Origin: Azohydromonas australica DSM 1124
GTDB lineage: Bacteria > Pseudomonadota > Gammaproteobacteria > Burkholderiales > Burkholderiaceae_C
DNA length: 64,000 nucleotides
Reading direction: 5' to 3'
Assembly: GCF_000430725.1 (NCBI RefSeq)
Contig: NZ_AUMO01000023.1
Span: forward strand, 207,360 to 271,359
The position numbers and the translations under genes were made by a program. Below, in pieces: positions 32,642 through 41,200 of this stretch (its first letter is position 1; each line of letters starts with the position of its first letter). The notes under the pieces are model-generated. The model searched no databases. It saw nothing but the letters and a program-made list of their open reading frames with translations, and was not told where the DNA came from.

Positions 32642-32845
32642 TGTCTGGCTCCAAGTGCTTGTCACCAAAGGGAAATCCCGACGGTAAAGGTATTGAAGGG
32701 TTTGAAGGGTCTTGAACCTCTTGAAAACCCGCGTGGGCTTTTCGAAAAGAGGCTGTAAACCCCATACGAACTCATCGCCAAGCAGAAGGATGCGTTTTCA
32801 TGACTCGTGGTGTGCACAGAGCCATGCGTTGTGATTCAGCGAAAT
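32642..32845. other. candidate DNA-unwinding region of the origin
   Basis: Next to array II the composition turns AT-richer. TTGAA occurs four times at 32693, 32702, 32712 and 32721, a 9-10-base period reminiscent of origin 13-mers. It is followed by a perfect palindrome CTTTTCGAAAAG at 32738-32749. The 13-mer CGTGGTGTGCACA occurs here at 32806 and again within array I at 32244. No good DnaA box (TTATCCACA) was found by eye. No gene is seen in 32046-32910. Confidence 0.5.
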
Positions 32846-32872
32846 ATTGCTGATAGCACTTTTTATTGCTGA
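32846..32872 (+). promoter_or_regulatory. direct repeats in the parA leader, possible autoregulatory site
   Basis: ATTGCTGA occurs at 32846-32853 and 32865-32872, 19 bases apart, in the AT-rich stretch just upstream of parA. A strong ribosome binding site, AAGGAGG, follows at about 32898. Type Ia ParA proteins repress their own operon by binding here; the site assignment is an inference. Confidence 0.35.
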
Positions 32873-32910
32873 CTCATCGTTATGATCCGGCCTCCCCAAG
32901 GAGGATCCCA

Positions 32911-34089
32911 ATGAACAGCAACACGGCGACGCTGGCCCCCCAGACGCTGTCTGACGTGATGGACCAGGCTGACCGTTCCGGCCTGTTGATGAGCCGGGTG
33001 CGCAGCGCGATGCTCTCGCCCACCTCGCGCAAGCGCGCTCCCACCTACAGCAGCGGGCAGCTGGGCGCGATCTGCGGGCTCGATCGCAACCAGGTCGCGT
33101 ACCGCATTCAGAAGGGCGACCTGCCCAGCGGCCGCGTCACGGGCAACGGGCGGCGCGAATTCTCGCTGGCGGACGTGCAGGCCTGGTCGCGCGCCTACCG
33201 CGCCGCGGCCATGCGGCCGGCGGGGGCGGAAGCCGTGGCCATCGTGCTGGCGAACTTCAAGGGTGGCGTGGGCAAGACCACCACCGCGATGTCCGTGGCG
33301 CAGGGCCTGAGCCTGCGCGGGCACCGGGTGCTGGCAGTGGACTGCGATCCGCAGGGCTCGCTGACCACGCTGTTCGGCATCCTGCCCGATACCGAGGTGG
33401 AGGACGAGCAGACGATCCTGCCGCTGTGCGTGGGCGCCGAGAGTTCGCTGCGCAGCGCGATTCGGCCCAGCTACTGGAGCGGGGTGGACCTGGTGGCGGC
33501 AGCGCCGCTGCTGTTCGGCGCGGAGTTCTCGCTGCCCTCGCGTCAACAGACCGAGGACGACTTCGAGTTCTGGAACGTGCTCAACATCGGCCTGGACGAG
33601 GTGCGCGACGAGTACGACGTGATCGTGATCGACACGCCGCCGTCGCTGTCCTACGTCACGATCAACGCGCTGATGGCGGCCAACGGGCTGCTGATGCCGC
33701 TGCCGCCCAACGCGCTGGACTTTGCCTCGGCCTCGCAGTTCTGGCGCCTGTTCTCCGACCTGGCGGGGCAGCTGGTCGAGCAGCGCGGCGTGGGCAAGGA
33801 GTTCGACTTCATCCGCGTGCTGCTCACGCGCGTGGACAGCAGCGACTCCACCGCCACCGTGGTGCGCGACTGGATCGGCCAAGCCTACGAAGGCAAGGTG
33901 ATGCCGGTGGAGATCCCGAAGACGGCAGCCGCCGCCTCGGCCGCGGCGGAGTTCGGCACGATCTACGACGTGGGCCGCTACGACGGCAATGCCCGCACCT
34001 ACAAGCGCGCTGCCGAGGCCTACGAAAAGGTCACGGAGCTGGTGGAGCAGCTCATCCAGGCAACGTGGCGCCGCAAGATGGCGGCCTGA
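32911..34089 (+). CDS. parA: ParA partition ATPase (type Ia, with N-terminal HTH)
   Basis: A 392-residue partition ATPase. The N-terminal part (about residues 45-95, SSGQLGAICGLDRNQVAYRIQKGDLP) is a helix-turn-helix as in P1 ParA/SopA, which lets the protein also repress its operon. The deviant Walker A motif FKGGVGKTTTA is at residues 116-126, followed by VLAVDCDPQGSLTTLFG and VIVIDTPPSLSYVTINAL. The ATPase forms gradients on the nucleoid that move ParB-parS complexes. The start is ATG 32911 after AAGGAGG. It is divergent from rep across the iteron origin and 19 bases upstream of parB. Confidence 0.95.
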   Translation: MNSNTATLAPQTLSDVMDQADRSGLLMSRVRSAMLSPTSRKRAPTYSSGQLGAICGLDRNQVAYRIQKGDLPSGRVTGNGRREFSLADVQAWSRAYRAAAMRPAGAEAVAIVLANFKGGVGKTTTAMSVAQGLSLRGHRVLAVDCDPQGSLTTLFGILPDTEVEDEQTILPLCVGAESSLRSAIRPSYWSGVDLVAAAPLLFGAEFSLPSRQQTEDDFEFWNVLNIGLDEVRDEYDVIVIDTPPSLSYVTINALMAANGLLMPLPPNALDFASASQFWRLFSDLAGQLVEQRGVGKEFDFIRVLLTRVDSSDSTATVVRDWIGQAYEGKVMPVEIPKTAAAASAAAEFGTIYDVGRYDGNARTYKRAAEAYEKVTELVEQLIQATWRRKMAA

Positions 34090-34108
34090 GTACGCGCGGG
34101 AGACAGTG

Positions 34109-35116
34109 ATGACCAAGAAGATCGCGGAGAAATCCAAGCTGGTGAACCTGCTGCCGGAGCCGCAGCCTGCAGCGCCGGCGCCGCTGGCGGCCGTGAGCGA
34201 GGAGGCCGGGGCGCCGCGCAAGGCCTACACCGGTGTCGGCCAGATGATGGGCGTGCTGGGCCGCTCCAGCCCGCTGGGCAAGGAGCTGGCGGAGGTCAAG
34301 GCGCGGTTGCGCGACTACGAAGGAAGCGTACCGCTGAAGCTGCTGGACCCGCGCTGCATCGGCCGCAGCCGGCTGGCCAACCGGCACGAGTCGGAGTTCG
34401 AATCGGCAGACTTCGCCAAGCTCAAGACTGAGATCGAGCACGCCGGCGTGAACGTGCAGCCGGTGAAGGTGCGGCCGCTGGACGAGCCGCGCGACGGCGT
34501 GGAATACGAGCTGGTGTTCGGCCACCGCCGCCACCGCGCGTGCCTGGAGCTGGGCGTGCCGGTGCTGGCGATGATCGAGAGCGTCACCGACAAGCAGATG
34601 TGGCTGACCATGGACCGCGAGAACCGCGAGCGCCGCAACCTCTCGCCGTGGGAGCAGGGACAGAGCATCCAGCGCGCGCTGCAGGCCCGGCTGTTCACCT
34701 CGATCCGGCGCCTGGCCGAGGAAGCGGGCATGGACCACAGCAACGCGGCCAAGGCGTTGCGGCTGGCCGAGCTGCCGGCCGCGGTGGTGGCCGCGTTCAG
34801 CTCGCCGGCGGACATCCAGCTGCATTGGGCCCGGCCCTTGTCGGACGCGCTGCAGAAGGACCCGGACGGCGTGCTGGCGCGGGCCAAGGCCATCGCGGGC
34901 CGGGGTACCGTACCACGGGCCCCGAAGGCCGTGCTGGACGAGCTGCTGGGCCAGGGCGCGGAGCGTGGCTTCGTGGACAAGCGGCACTTCAAGAAGGAAG
35001 GCAAGACTGTGGCAGTGCTGACCCGCAAGCCCGGTGGCGCCCTGGCCATCGAGATCCGCCAGCCGGTGGACCTGGCCCAGGCGGAGAGCCTGGTGAAGCA
35101 GCTGCTCAAGCTCTGA
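34109..35116 (+). CDS. parB: ParB partition/centromere-binding protein
   Basis: A 335-residue ParB-family protein. The N-terminal CTPase/ParB_N region spans about residues 70-180 and includes NVQPVKVRPL, ELVFGHRRHRACLELGVPVLAMI (the GxRRxxA-type box at about 138) and MDRENRERRNLSPWEQG. A helix-turn-helix follows at about 195-230 (SIRRLAEEAGMDHSNAAKALRLAELP). The N-terminal 40 residues are Pro/Ala-rich and probably contact ParA. It should bind parS sites; the best candidates are the seven repeats at 35486-37321, plus a related site inside its own gene at 34902-34916. It is translated with parA as one operon. Confidence 0.93.
   Translation: MTKKIAEKSKLVNLLPEPQPAAPAPLAAVSEEAGAPRKAYTGVGQMMGVLGRSSPLGKELAEVKARLRDYEGSVPLKLLDPRCIGRSRLANRHESEFESADFAKLKTEIEHAGVNVQPVKVRPLDEPRDGVEYELVFGHRRHRACLELGVPVLAMIESVTDKQMWLTMDRENRERRNLSPWEQGQSIQRALQARLFTSIRRLAEEAGMDHSNAAKALRLAELPAAVVAAFSSPADIQLHWARPLSDALQKDPDGVLARAKAIAGRGTVPRAPKAVLDELLGQGAERGFVDKRHFKKEGKTVAVLTRKPGGALAIEIRQPVDLAQAESLVKQLLKL
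34902..34916 (+). repeat. parS-like site inside parB
   Basis: GGGGTACCGTACCAC differs from a perfect 15-bp palindrome (GTGGTACCGTACCAC) only at position 2. It shares GTACCAC with the seven copies downstream. It lies in the 3' third of parB. Confidence 0.5.
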
Positions 35117-37649
35117 GCACAGCAAACGCGCCCGCCTTGCGGGTGCCCGAGGCGGCCGGTGGTTCCTTCCACGCCGGCCGCAGGTGAGGCGTCTCACCAC
35201 CCCGCGGCTACGGAAAGCACCGCGCTTGGCACTCCACTGGGATCGAGCGGATGAGGCTCCTTCCCGATCCCACGGCGCCGCCCGGGGGGCGCGTGTCCCG
35301 CGCACCATCGCAGGCATTCCAGGGTCGATGGTTCGCGGAATGTCCTTCGATTCGGGCTCCACGACCTGCCTGACGCCGGGCCGGCAGGCCGCCAGCGGTG
35401 TCCAGTCGAAAGCTCCGCGAACCGCTGTACAGCGGACGTTGCACGCTCCTTCCGGCTGGAAGTCGGCGCGGACAGCGCGTGGGGTGTGGTCCCGTACCAC
35501 GGCGCCGGAATGACCAGACCTGTCATCTGACCGGAAAGGCTGCTGAAGCGAGGCTTCGACGGGCGCTGTGATGCCGCCGACCACCCTCCAGGAGCCAGAC
35601 GGGGCGCACTCGACGGCAGAGCCCTCGGCAGCGTTCAGCCGGGCCGGCACGGCGCCGTTTTCCGCCGTGCCGGACAGGGCGGGTGTGGTCTCGTACCACG
35701 CCTGGACCGCGGTGGGCTTGCGTACCCGTGGACGTGAGTGACTGAAGCGAGCCCGGTGCCGCCGCTGGTCCAGGCGCCGAGCGGCTGCCGTCGGCGAGGT
35801 GCACCTTGGAGCTACGGCGTGGCCAGGATGGATTGGGCATGAAGACCGGATCGCGGTTGTTCAGGGGAGGCGTGGGTGTGGTCCGGTACCACACCGGGCC
35901 GTGGCAACGTCCGGTGACGGCGGCATGGTGCCCAGGTCTCATCGCGTGCGGGCGGACATCACCGCGATGAAGACAGCGTGGAAGCCTTGGCGCTGCCGGG
36001 GCGCGTCTTCAAGAACGCAGGCCGGCAAGAGCCACCATCGAAACGTCTGGCGTGCGGCCGGCTGGATCACCATGGCATCTCGTGTCCAGCGTCCTGGACG
36101 GGACGGTGCATGGGGGTGTGGTCTCGTACCACACCGCGGCGCATGACAGCGGACGGCAAGGCCAGCAACGCAGCCGGGCGGCCTTCCGCGTCTTCCCAAG
36201 CTGCCCAGGTGACGTTCCGGCGAATGCCAGGACACCGACATTGCAGGCCGCGGGAGTGGACGGGACCAAGGCACGCCACAAGCACTTCCGGTCAGCCTTG
36301 TCTCCGACGGAACACGGGTGTGGTCCCGTACCACGCGCCGGAAGCGCAGTACGGTGCGGCACGGCTAACGGGCGGCCGAGTCCTTCGCGCATTGGTGGAT
36401 GCCATGGGTGCGAGAGCAGGACGGACGCCGTGGATCTGTCTGTCCAGGCTGTCCGTACCTCCGGAGCTGCGGCATGGAAGGCCCGCCAACCCGTGGGCTC
36501 GGCAACGGTGAAGCAGGTGGGCGAGCAACTGCCCGGACATCCAGCGTCGCGAGGTCCGGGGCCCATGCTCTCGACGCTGCTGCTGTATCGCCTCGCGGCG
36601 CCAAGCAGCCGCCTGCAATGGAGGTTTCTTGCTTCGACCACAGCCTCGTTGGGGCAGGAAGCAGGCTGCGCTTGATGTGCAAGCCATGCGCCTTGCGTGG
36701 CGCTGACTCGCCACAGTGAGCGCCATCAACTGGCCGAACTGGCGGAAACCCTGAAGCTTGTTGCCTGTGCTTGCCGCAACGAGCGTGGTGGGCACTGACG
36801 ATCGGGACAGCGACAAGCTCGACGGGGCAGCTCGAAGGATTCAGGCCAGGCCCGCTGAGAAGGTCTGTGGCTTTGTGGGTCCGACTGGGCGCCGTGCGCT
36901 TGCCACGGGCTGATCCGCAAGCCGCGTCGGGCCACTGGCCAGTGCACCGACCAACCGCGGTTGGCATTGCTGTCATGCGAAGGGAAGGCCGGACCGCGAG
37001 GTGCAATGCCACTGCGCAATACCGCTGGCACACATGCCCTTTGCGCATGGGCGCTGGACGCCATCCCAAGATGTGGTCCCGTACCACGGTCGCGGCGGGC
37101 TCGCACGCATCCATGGTGCCGGCGAGCAACGCCCGATCCTCGGCAATGCAGCCACGATCAAGCGCTGAAGGGATACGTGAGGAAATTTGGTAGTGGCTCG
37201 GCTTGGCTGCCGAAGCTTCGAATTGCCGGTCCGCGGTAGGGAGTAGAACCCGCCATGGAAGGCGGCAGCGGAGCGCGGTCACCATCGAACCGCGATATGA
37301 GGGCCCGTGGTCCCGTACCACGGCGGCTGGTCTGCGATAAGGCCTGTCTCATTGACGACTGCTTGCGGGCTCGCTGCGAACTCCCGTCCGGATCGGCTTG
37401 GTCGTCGAGCGGTTGATGGCTGCATGGCCTCGACAGGCGGGCGAAGGCCCGCGCCATGGGGCTGTGCATACCGTGGTGTCTGCAGTCCCCTCGCCCGGAC
37501 CTCGGGCCGTGCCGACCCGTGGAACGGCCGCGCCTCGCTGCCGGCGCGGCACGGGGGCCGTTGCTGCAGGCGCCGCGCGGCGCCGAAATAATGGCGGCCC
37601 CCGTCCGGCCCTTGGCGGCCGCCCCACAAACCTTCAGAGGAGTCGCCGC
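35117..37649. other. 2.5-kb stretch without a convincing gene, holding the repeat array
   Basis: No frame here on either strand matches a family I know. Open frames overlap in several phases on both strands, as expected for non-coding GC-rich DNA; the longest (36365-37321, minus) spans four of the repeats and encodes low-complexity sequence. A small stem CCCGC-CTT-GCGGG at 35131-35143 just past parB may be its terminator. The notable content is the seven-copy near-palindrome described separately. Confidence 0.6.
35486..37321 (+). repeat. seven-copy near-palindrome array, candidate parS centromere
   Basis: Copies of GTGGTCYSGTACCAC lie at 35486, 35685, 35878, 36118, 36320, 37073 and 37307 (15 bases each). 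The arms GTGGT/ACCAC are invariant; the centre is CCCGT in four copies, CTCGT in two and CCGGT in one. All have the same orientation, and five of seven are preceded by GGGT. Spacings are 199, 193, 240, 202, 753 and 234 bases. The array follows parB directly and a near-perfect version sits inside parB, so a centromere role for ParB is the simplest reading. Confidence 0.75.
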
Positions 37650-38339
37650 GTGGCATCCCCCATCCGCATCATCTCTTCCATGGCCACCAAGCAACTGCTG
37701 GCGGACCTGATTGGCCAATTCCAGCAGCAGACCCAGCAGGCGGTCACCGTCGAGTCCGTCGGCGGCGTCGACGCCGCCAAGCGCGTGCAGGCGGACGAGG
37801 CCTTCGACCTCGTGATCCTGGCCTCCAACGCCATCGAGCAGCTGATCCAGGCCGGCAAGGTCGTCGCCGGCACCCGCAGCGACCTCGTCCGCTCCGGCGT
37901 CGCCGTGGCCGTGCGCGCCGGCGCCCCGCGGCCCGACCTGGGCTCGGAGGCAGCTGTTAAGCAGGCGGTCCTGGCGGCCGGCAGCCTGAGCTATTCCACG
38001 GGCCCCAGCGGCGTGGCACTAGTGAAGCTGTTCGAGCGCTGGGGCATCGCGGCGCAGGTCCAGGACCGCATCGTGCAGGCCCCTCCCGGCGTGCCGGTGG
38101 GGTCGCTGGTGGCCGACGGCAAGGTCGAGCTGGGCTTCCAGCAGCTCAGCGAGCTGATCCACCTGAAGGGCATCGACGTCGTGGGGCCGCTGCCCGACGA
38201 GATCCAGATCATCACGACGTTCTCCGCGGGCATCGCCGCCACCTGCGCCCAGCCCGAGAGCGTGCGTCCCCTGCTGGACTTCCTGGTGTCACAGGCCGCC
38301 GACGCGCCCAAGCGCGCCAATGGCATGGAACCGGCTTGA
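37650..38339 (+). CDS. ModA-like substrate-binding protein without signal peptide
   Basis: A 229-residue protein with the fold signature of molybdate/anion periplasmic binding proteins: IRIISSMATKQLLADLIGQFQQQT, AFDLVILASNAIEQLIQAGKV, YSTGPSGVALVKLFERWGI and VELGFQQLSELIHLKGIDVVGPLP. The start is the GTG at 37650 with GAGGAG seven bases before it. No signal peptide is present and no ABC permease or ATPase gene is nearby, so it may be a cytoplasmic binding or sensor protein, or may have lost its export signal. The frame is open upstream into the repeat region, but that part has no similarity. The ligand is unknown. Confidence 0.75.
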   Translation: MASPIRIISSMATKQLLADLIGQFQQQTQQAVTVESVGGVDAAKRVQADEAFDLVILASNAIEQLIQAGKVVAGTRSDLVRSGVAVAVRAGAPRPDLGSEAAVKQAVLAAGSLSYSTGPSGVALVKLFERWGIAAQVQDRIVQAPPGVPVGSLVADGKVELGFQQLSELIHLKGIDVVGPLPDEIQIITTFSAGIAATCAQPESVRPLLDFLVSQAADAPKRANGMEPA

Positions 38340-39066
38340 GCCGGAGCGTGATTGCAAGCCGGCGGTGAGGCAGCGTGCATGAGCCCTGCCGGTCAAATCG
38401 CCGCCGGCGATGCCGCCCGGTTCGGTCTCACCAGCAGGGCAGGCCGCCCGGTCTGCATGGGACACGGTGGCGCCAAGAGCAGGGCCACCTTGCGCGAGCA
38501 CGATGCCGTGGAAGTTCCGTATCAACGGTGAGCTCGTGGCCCGTGGTAGTGACGGCAATGTGGCTCGGCAGCCCTGCTTGCGTCCGCGGGTCACCCTCGA
38601 CGCACGCGCCATGTGCTACCTGACCAAGGTCTCGCGGTGACACGGCAGTGCATTGGCCTGCCTCAACCGGTTATCGATCTCCCGCCTTCAGCGGCTTGAT
38701 TGGCTTCACCAGCACCGGCCGCAGCAGCGCCAGCCCAGCTCTAATGCCGGCGCAGCCGTCACCGAGGTGCTCACGCTGTACATGAGCCGCCAAGCGCCCG
38801 GAATGGCAAACCCGTTCCCGAACCTGGCTTGTCAGCGCCGAGCGGAGCGTCCGTGTTCCGCCCATGTGGATCCAGCTCGTGCATGCGGCACACCGGACAG
38901 GGGAGGGCCGCTGGCGAGTCTGCGAACGAGAGCGCACATTGCTTGTGCAAGTGCCTGTCAGTCTTCAGCTTCTGGCTCGATTGCCTTTTGGATCGAGACT
39001 TGAGTTTTGTATTTGCTATCTGAGATTAGAGTCACTTATCTGAACTAAGAAGGTTTCAGGCAAGCC
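38340..39066. other. intergenic stretch with no supported gene
   Basis: Between the binding-protein gene and the convergent SARP-like gene, short overlapping frames exist on both strands but none resembles a known family or has a clear ribosome binding site. The last 80 bases (from about 38980) are AT-richer. I see no tRNA, repeat or strong terminator here. Confidence 0.5.
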
Positions 39067-41094
39067 TCATTTCAAGCCGATGTGGCCGGCGGCCTGGCGC
39101 AGCGCCGCGGCGGCAGGCGCATCGAAGCGGAAGGCGCGCAGCAGGTCCTCGCAGCCGTAGCCCGGCCATTGCCGGCCAATGGCGGCCGCCGTTGCGCGGG
39201 CCTCGTCCAGCCGGCCTGCCAGCGCCAGGCAGTGCGTGGCGATGGCCTGGATGTGCACGTGCGCGTTGGGCCGCGCCGCCGCCTTCATCGACCAGTTCGC
39301 CGCCTCGTCGTGGCGGCCCAGGCGCATCAGCGCGACGGCGCGCGTGGCCAGCATGCCGAACAGCAGCGGGTCGAAGGGGCTCAACTCCCGCGAGAGGTCC
39401 GAGGCGCGGATCGCGTCCTGCGCGTCGCCCGATTGCGCCTGCACGAAGGCGCGTGTGTAGTGGCCCAGCGCGAAGTTGGGGCTCAGCTCGGTGGACGCTT
39501 CCAGCTCCACGAGCGATTCGCCCAGCGCTCCGCGCAGCCACAGCGCCCGGCCGAGCGCCCAGTGCGCGGCGGGATCCTGGTCGTCGGCCATGACGGCCTG
39601 CGACGCCGTGCGGTAGGCCATCTCGATCTCGTGCCCGCGCTCGCCCCAGCCCAGGAACGCGTTCTGGAAATGCGTGAACGACAAGCCGGCCCAGGGCCGC
39701 GCGAAGCCCGGGTCCAGCCGCGTGGCGGTCTCGAAGAAGTGATGCGCCTGCTCGTTGTGCGCGCGGTCGAAGCGGTACATGTGCCACAGGCCCCGGTGAT
39801 GCGCCTCCCAGGCGTCGAGCGAGCTGGGCGGCTTGAGGATGGCCCGGTTGCGCTCGGCCACCTCGACCTGGCTGGCGACCGAGGACACGATGCGGTTGCC
39901 GATGTCGTCCAGCACGCCCAGCGCCTCGTCGCAGCGGCTGCCGAAGGACTCTGCCCACACGATGCGCGCGGTGCGCGTCTCCACCAGCTGCACGCTCACC
40001 GCGACGCGCGGCCCTTCACGCCGCAGCGAGCCGCTGACCATGTAGTCCACGTCCAGCGTGCGCCCGGCCTCCTCGGCGCCAACGTGCCGCTGGTCCAGCG
40101 CGAACACGGTGCCCTGCGCGATGACGAACATGCTGCGCAGCTTGGCCAGGCGCGTGATGACGTCATACACCAGGCCGTCGGCCAGGCCGCCGCGCGTGGC
40201 GGTGGCGCGCGACTGGTCCATGAACGGCATGACCGCGATGGAGGCGCGCCGCGGCGCGGCGGCCTCCAGCGGCTTCACCGGCTCCAGCACCTCCAGCGCC
40301 GCCACCGTGGGCACCGGCTCCGCCACCCGGGCGGGCAGCGTGGCCTGGCGCTCCTTGGCGGCGCGCCAGGCGCGGCCCAGCGCGCTCCAGTCCTGGCCCT
40401 CGGCCTCGAACATCCGCGCGGTGGCGGCCAGGTGCTCCTCGCCCTCGCGCAGGCGTCCGCGCCGGGCCAGCGCGTCGAACAGGCTCTCGTGCGCGCGGCG
40501 GTCGAAGGGCGCCAGCCGCAGCCACTGCTCCAGGCAGGCGAGGACCTCGTCGCCGGCGGGATCGAGCGCGCGCGCCAGGTGTTCCAGGATCGCTGCGCGC
40601 ACGGCGTGGAAGCGCCGGCGCTGGCCCAGCAGCCAGGCGCTCCAGGGCGCGCTGCGCCCGATGTCGAGGTCCTGCAGGAATTCGCCCTCGAACAGGGCGG
40701 CCAGGGCACGCAGCCGCTCCGGCGCCAGGGTCGCGATGCCGCCTTGCACGGCGGCATCGACTTCCAGCGCATCGACCCGCGCGCCGTCGAGGTCCAGCCG
40801 CACCGCCTCGGCATCGGCCAGCACCCGTGGACGGCCGGGTTGGTCCAGCACCGGGCGCGCCTTGCTCAGGCACCAGCGCAGCTCGCTGCGCGGGTCGTTC
40901 GGGATGTCCCACAGCAGCTCGCACAGCTGCGTGCGGGCCACGGGGCGGCGGGCCATGGCCAGGTAGGCCACCAGGGCGCGTACCTTGCGGGACGGCGGCA
41001 GCGGCACCGCCGCGCCGTCGCGGCGGATCTCCAGTGCGCCGAGCAGCCGCAGGCGCAGCGGCGGGACCGCTGCGGGGTCGAATTCCACGCTCAT
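39067..41094 (-). CDS. SARP-like regulator: winged helix, BTAD, TolB-like and TPR regions
   Basis: A 675-residue multidomain regulator. Residues about 8-90 are an OmpR-type winged helix as in SARP activators (LRLLGALEIRRDGAAVPLPPSRKVRALVAYLA; RTQLCELLWDIPNDPRSELRWCLSKAR). Residues about 95-245 are a bacterial transcriptional activator domain (BTAD) of TPR-like helices. Residues about 275-400 resemble the TolB-like domain found in adenylate-cyclase-type regulators (IAVMPFMDQS, GLADGLVYDVITRLAKL, VDYMVSGSLRREG). Residues about 420-660 are TPR repeats. The start at ATG 41094 lacks a strong ribosome binding site; a GTG 10 codons upstream is possible. It is divergent from a methyltransferase gene 106 bases away, its probable target. 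Confidence 0.85.
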   Translation of the reverse strand: MSVEFDPAAVPPLRLRLLGALEIRRDGAAVPLPPSRKVRALVAYLAMARRPVARTQLCELLWDIPNDPRSELRWCLSKARPVLDQPGRPRVLADAEAVRLDLDGARVDALEVDAAVQGGIATLAPERLRALAALFEGEFLQDLDIGRSAPWSAWLLGQRRRFHAVRAAILEHLARALDPAGDEVLACLEQWLRLAPFDRRAHESLFDALARRGRLREGEEHLAATARMFEAEGQDWSALGRAWRAAKERQATLPARVAEPVPTVAALEVLEPVKPLEAAAPRRASIAVMPFMDQSRATATRGGLADGLVYDVITRLAKLRSMFVIAQGTVFALDQRHVGAEEAGRTLDVDYMVSGSLRREGPRVAVSVQLVETRTARIVWAESFGSRCDEALGVLDDIGNRIVSSVASQVEVAERNRAILKPPSSLDAWEAHHRGLWHMYRFDRAHNEQAHHFFETATRLDPGFARPWAGLSFTHFQNAFLGWGERGHEIEMAYRTASQAVMADDQDPAAHWALGRALWLRGALGESLVELEASTELSPNFALGHYTRAFVQAQSGDAQDAIRASDLSRELSPFDPLLFGMLATRAVALMRLGRHDEAANWSMKAAARPNAHVHIQAIATHCLALAGRLDEARATAAAIGRQWPGYGCEDLLRAFRFDAPAAAALRQAAGHIGLK

Positions 41095-41200
41095 TTCCAC
41101 GCCCGTTCCCACGCGACCTTCCACGGCCGGGCCGGACAGTGGCTTCCGGGGGCAGCGGCAAGTCCGCCGCCCACCGCCTCAAGCCACCGGAGTCCCCGCC

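Noticed and set aside
34052..35650. 532-codon minus-strand frame across parB
   Set aside because: Antisense to parB, which has clear ParB motifs, and without any recognisable domain.
36365..37321. 318-codon minus-strand frame in the repeat region
   Set aside because: No similarity, frames of equal length on the other strand, and it runs through the repeat copies; treated as non-coding, although a lineage-specific gene cannot be excluded.
35486..37321. Possible CRISPR array
   Set aside because: Repeats are only 15 bases and 193-753 bases apart with no cas genes; spacing and symmetry fit a protein-binding array instead.
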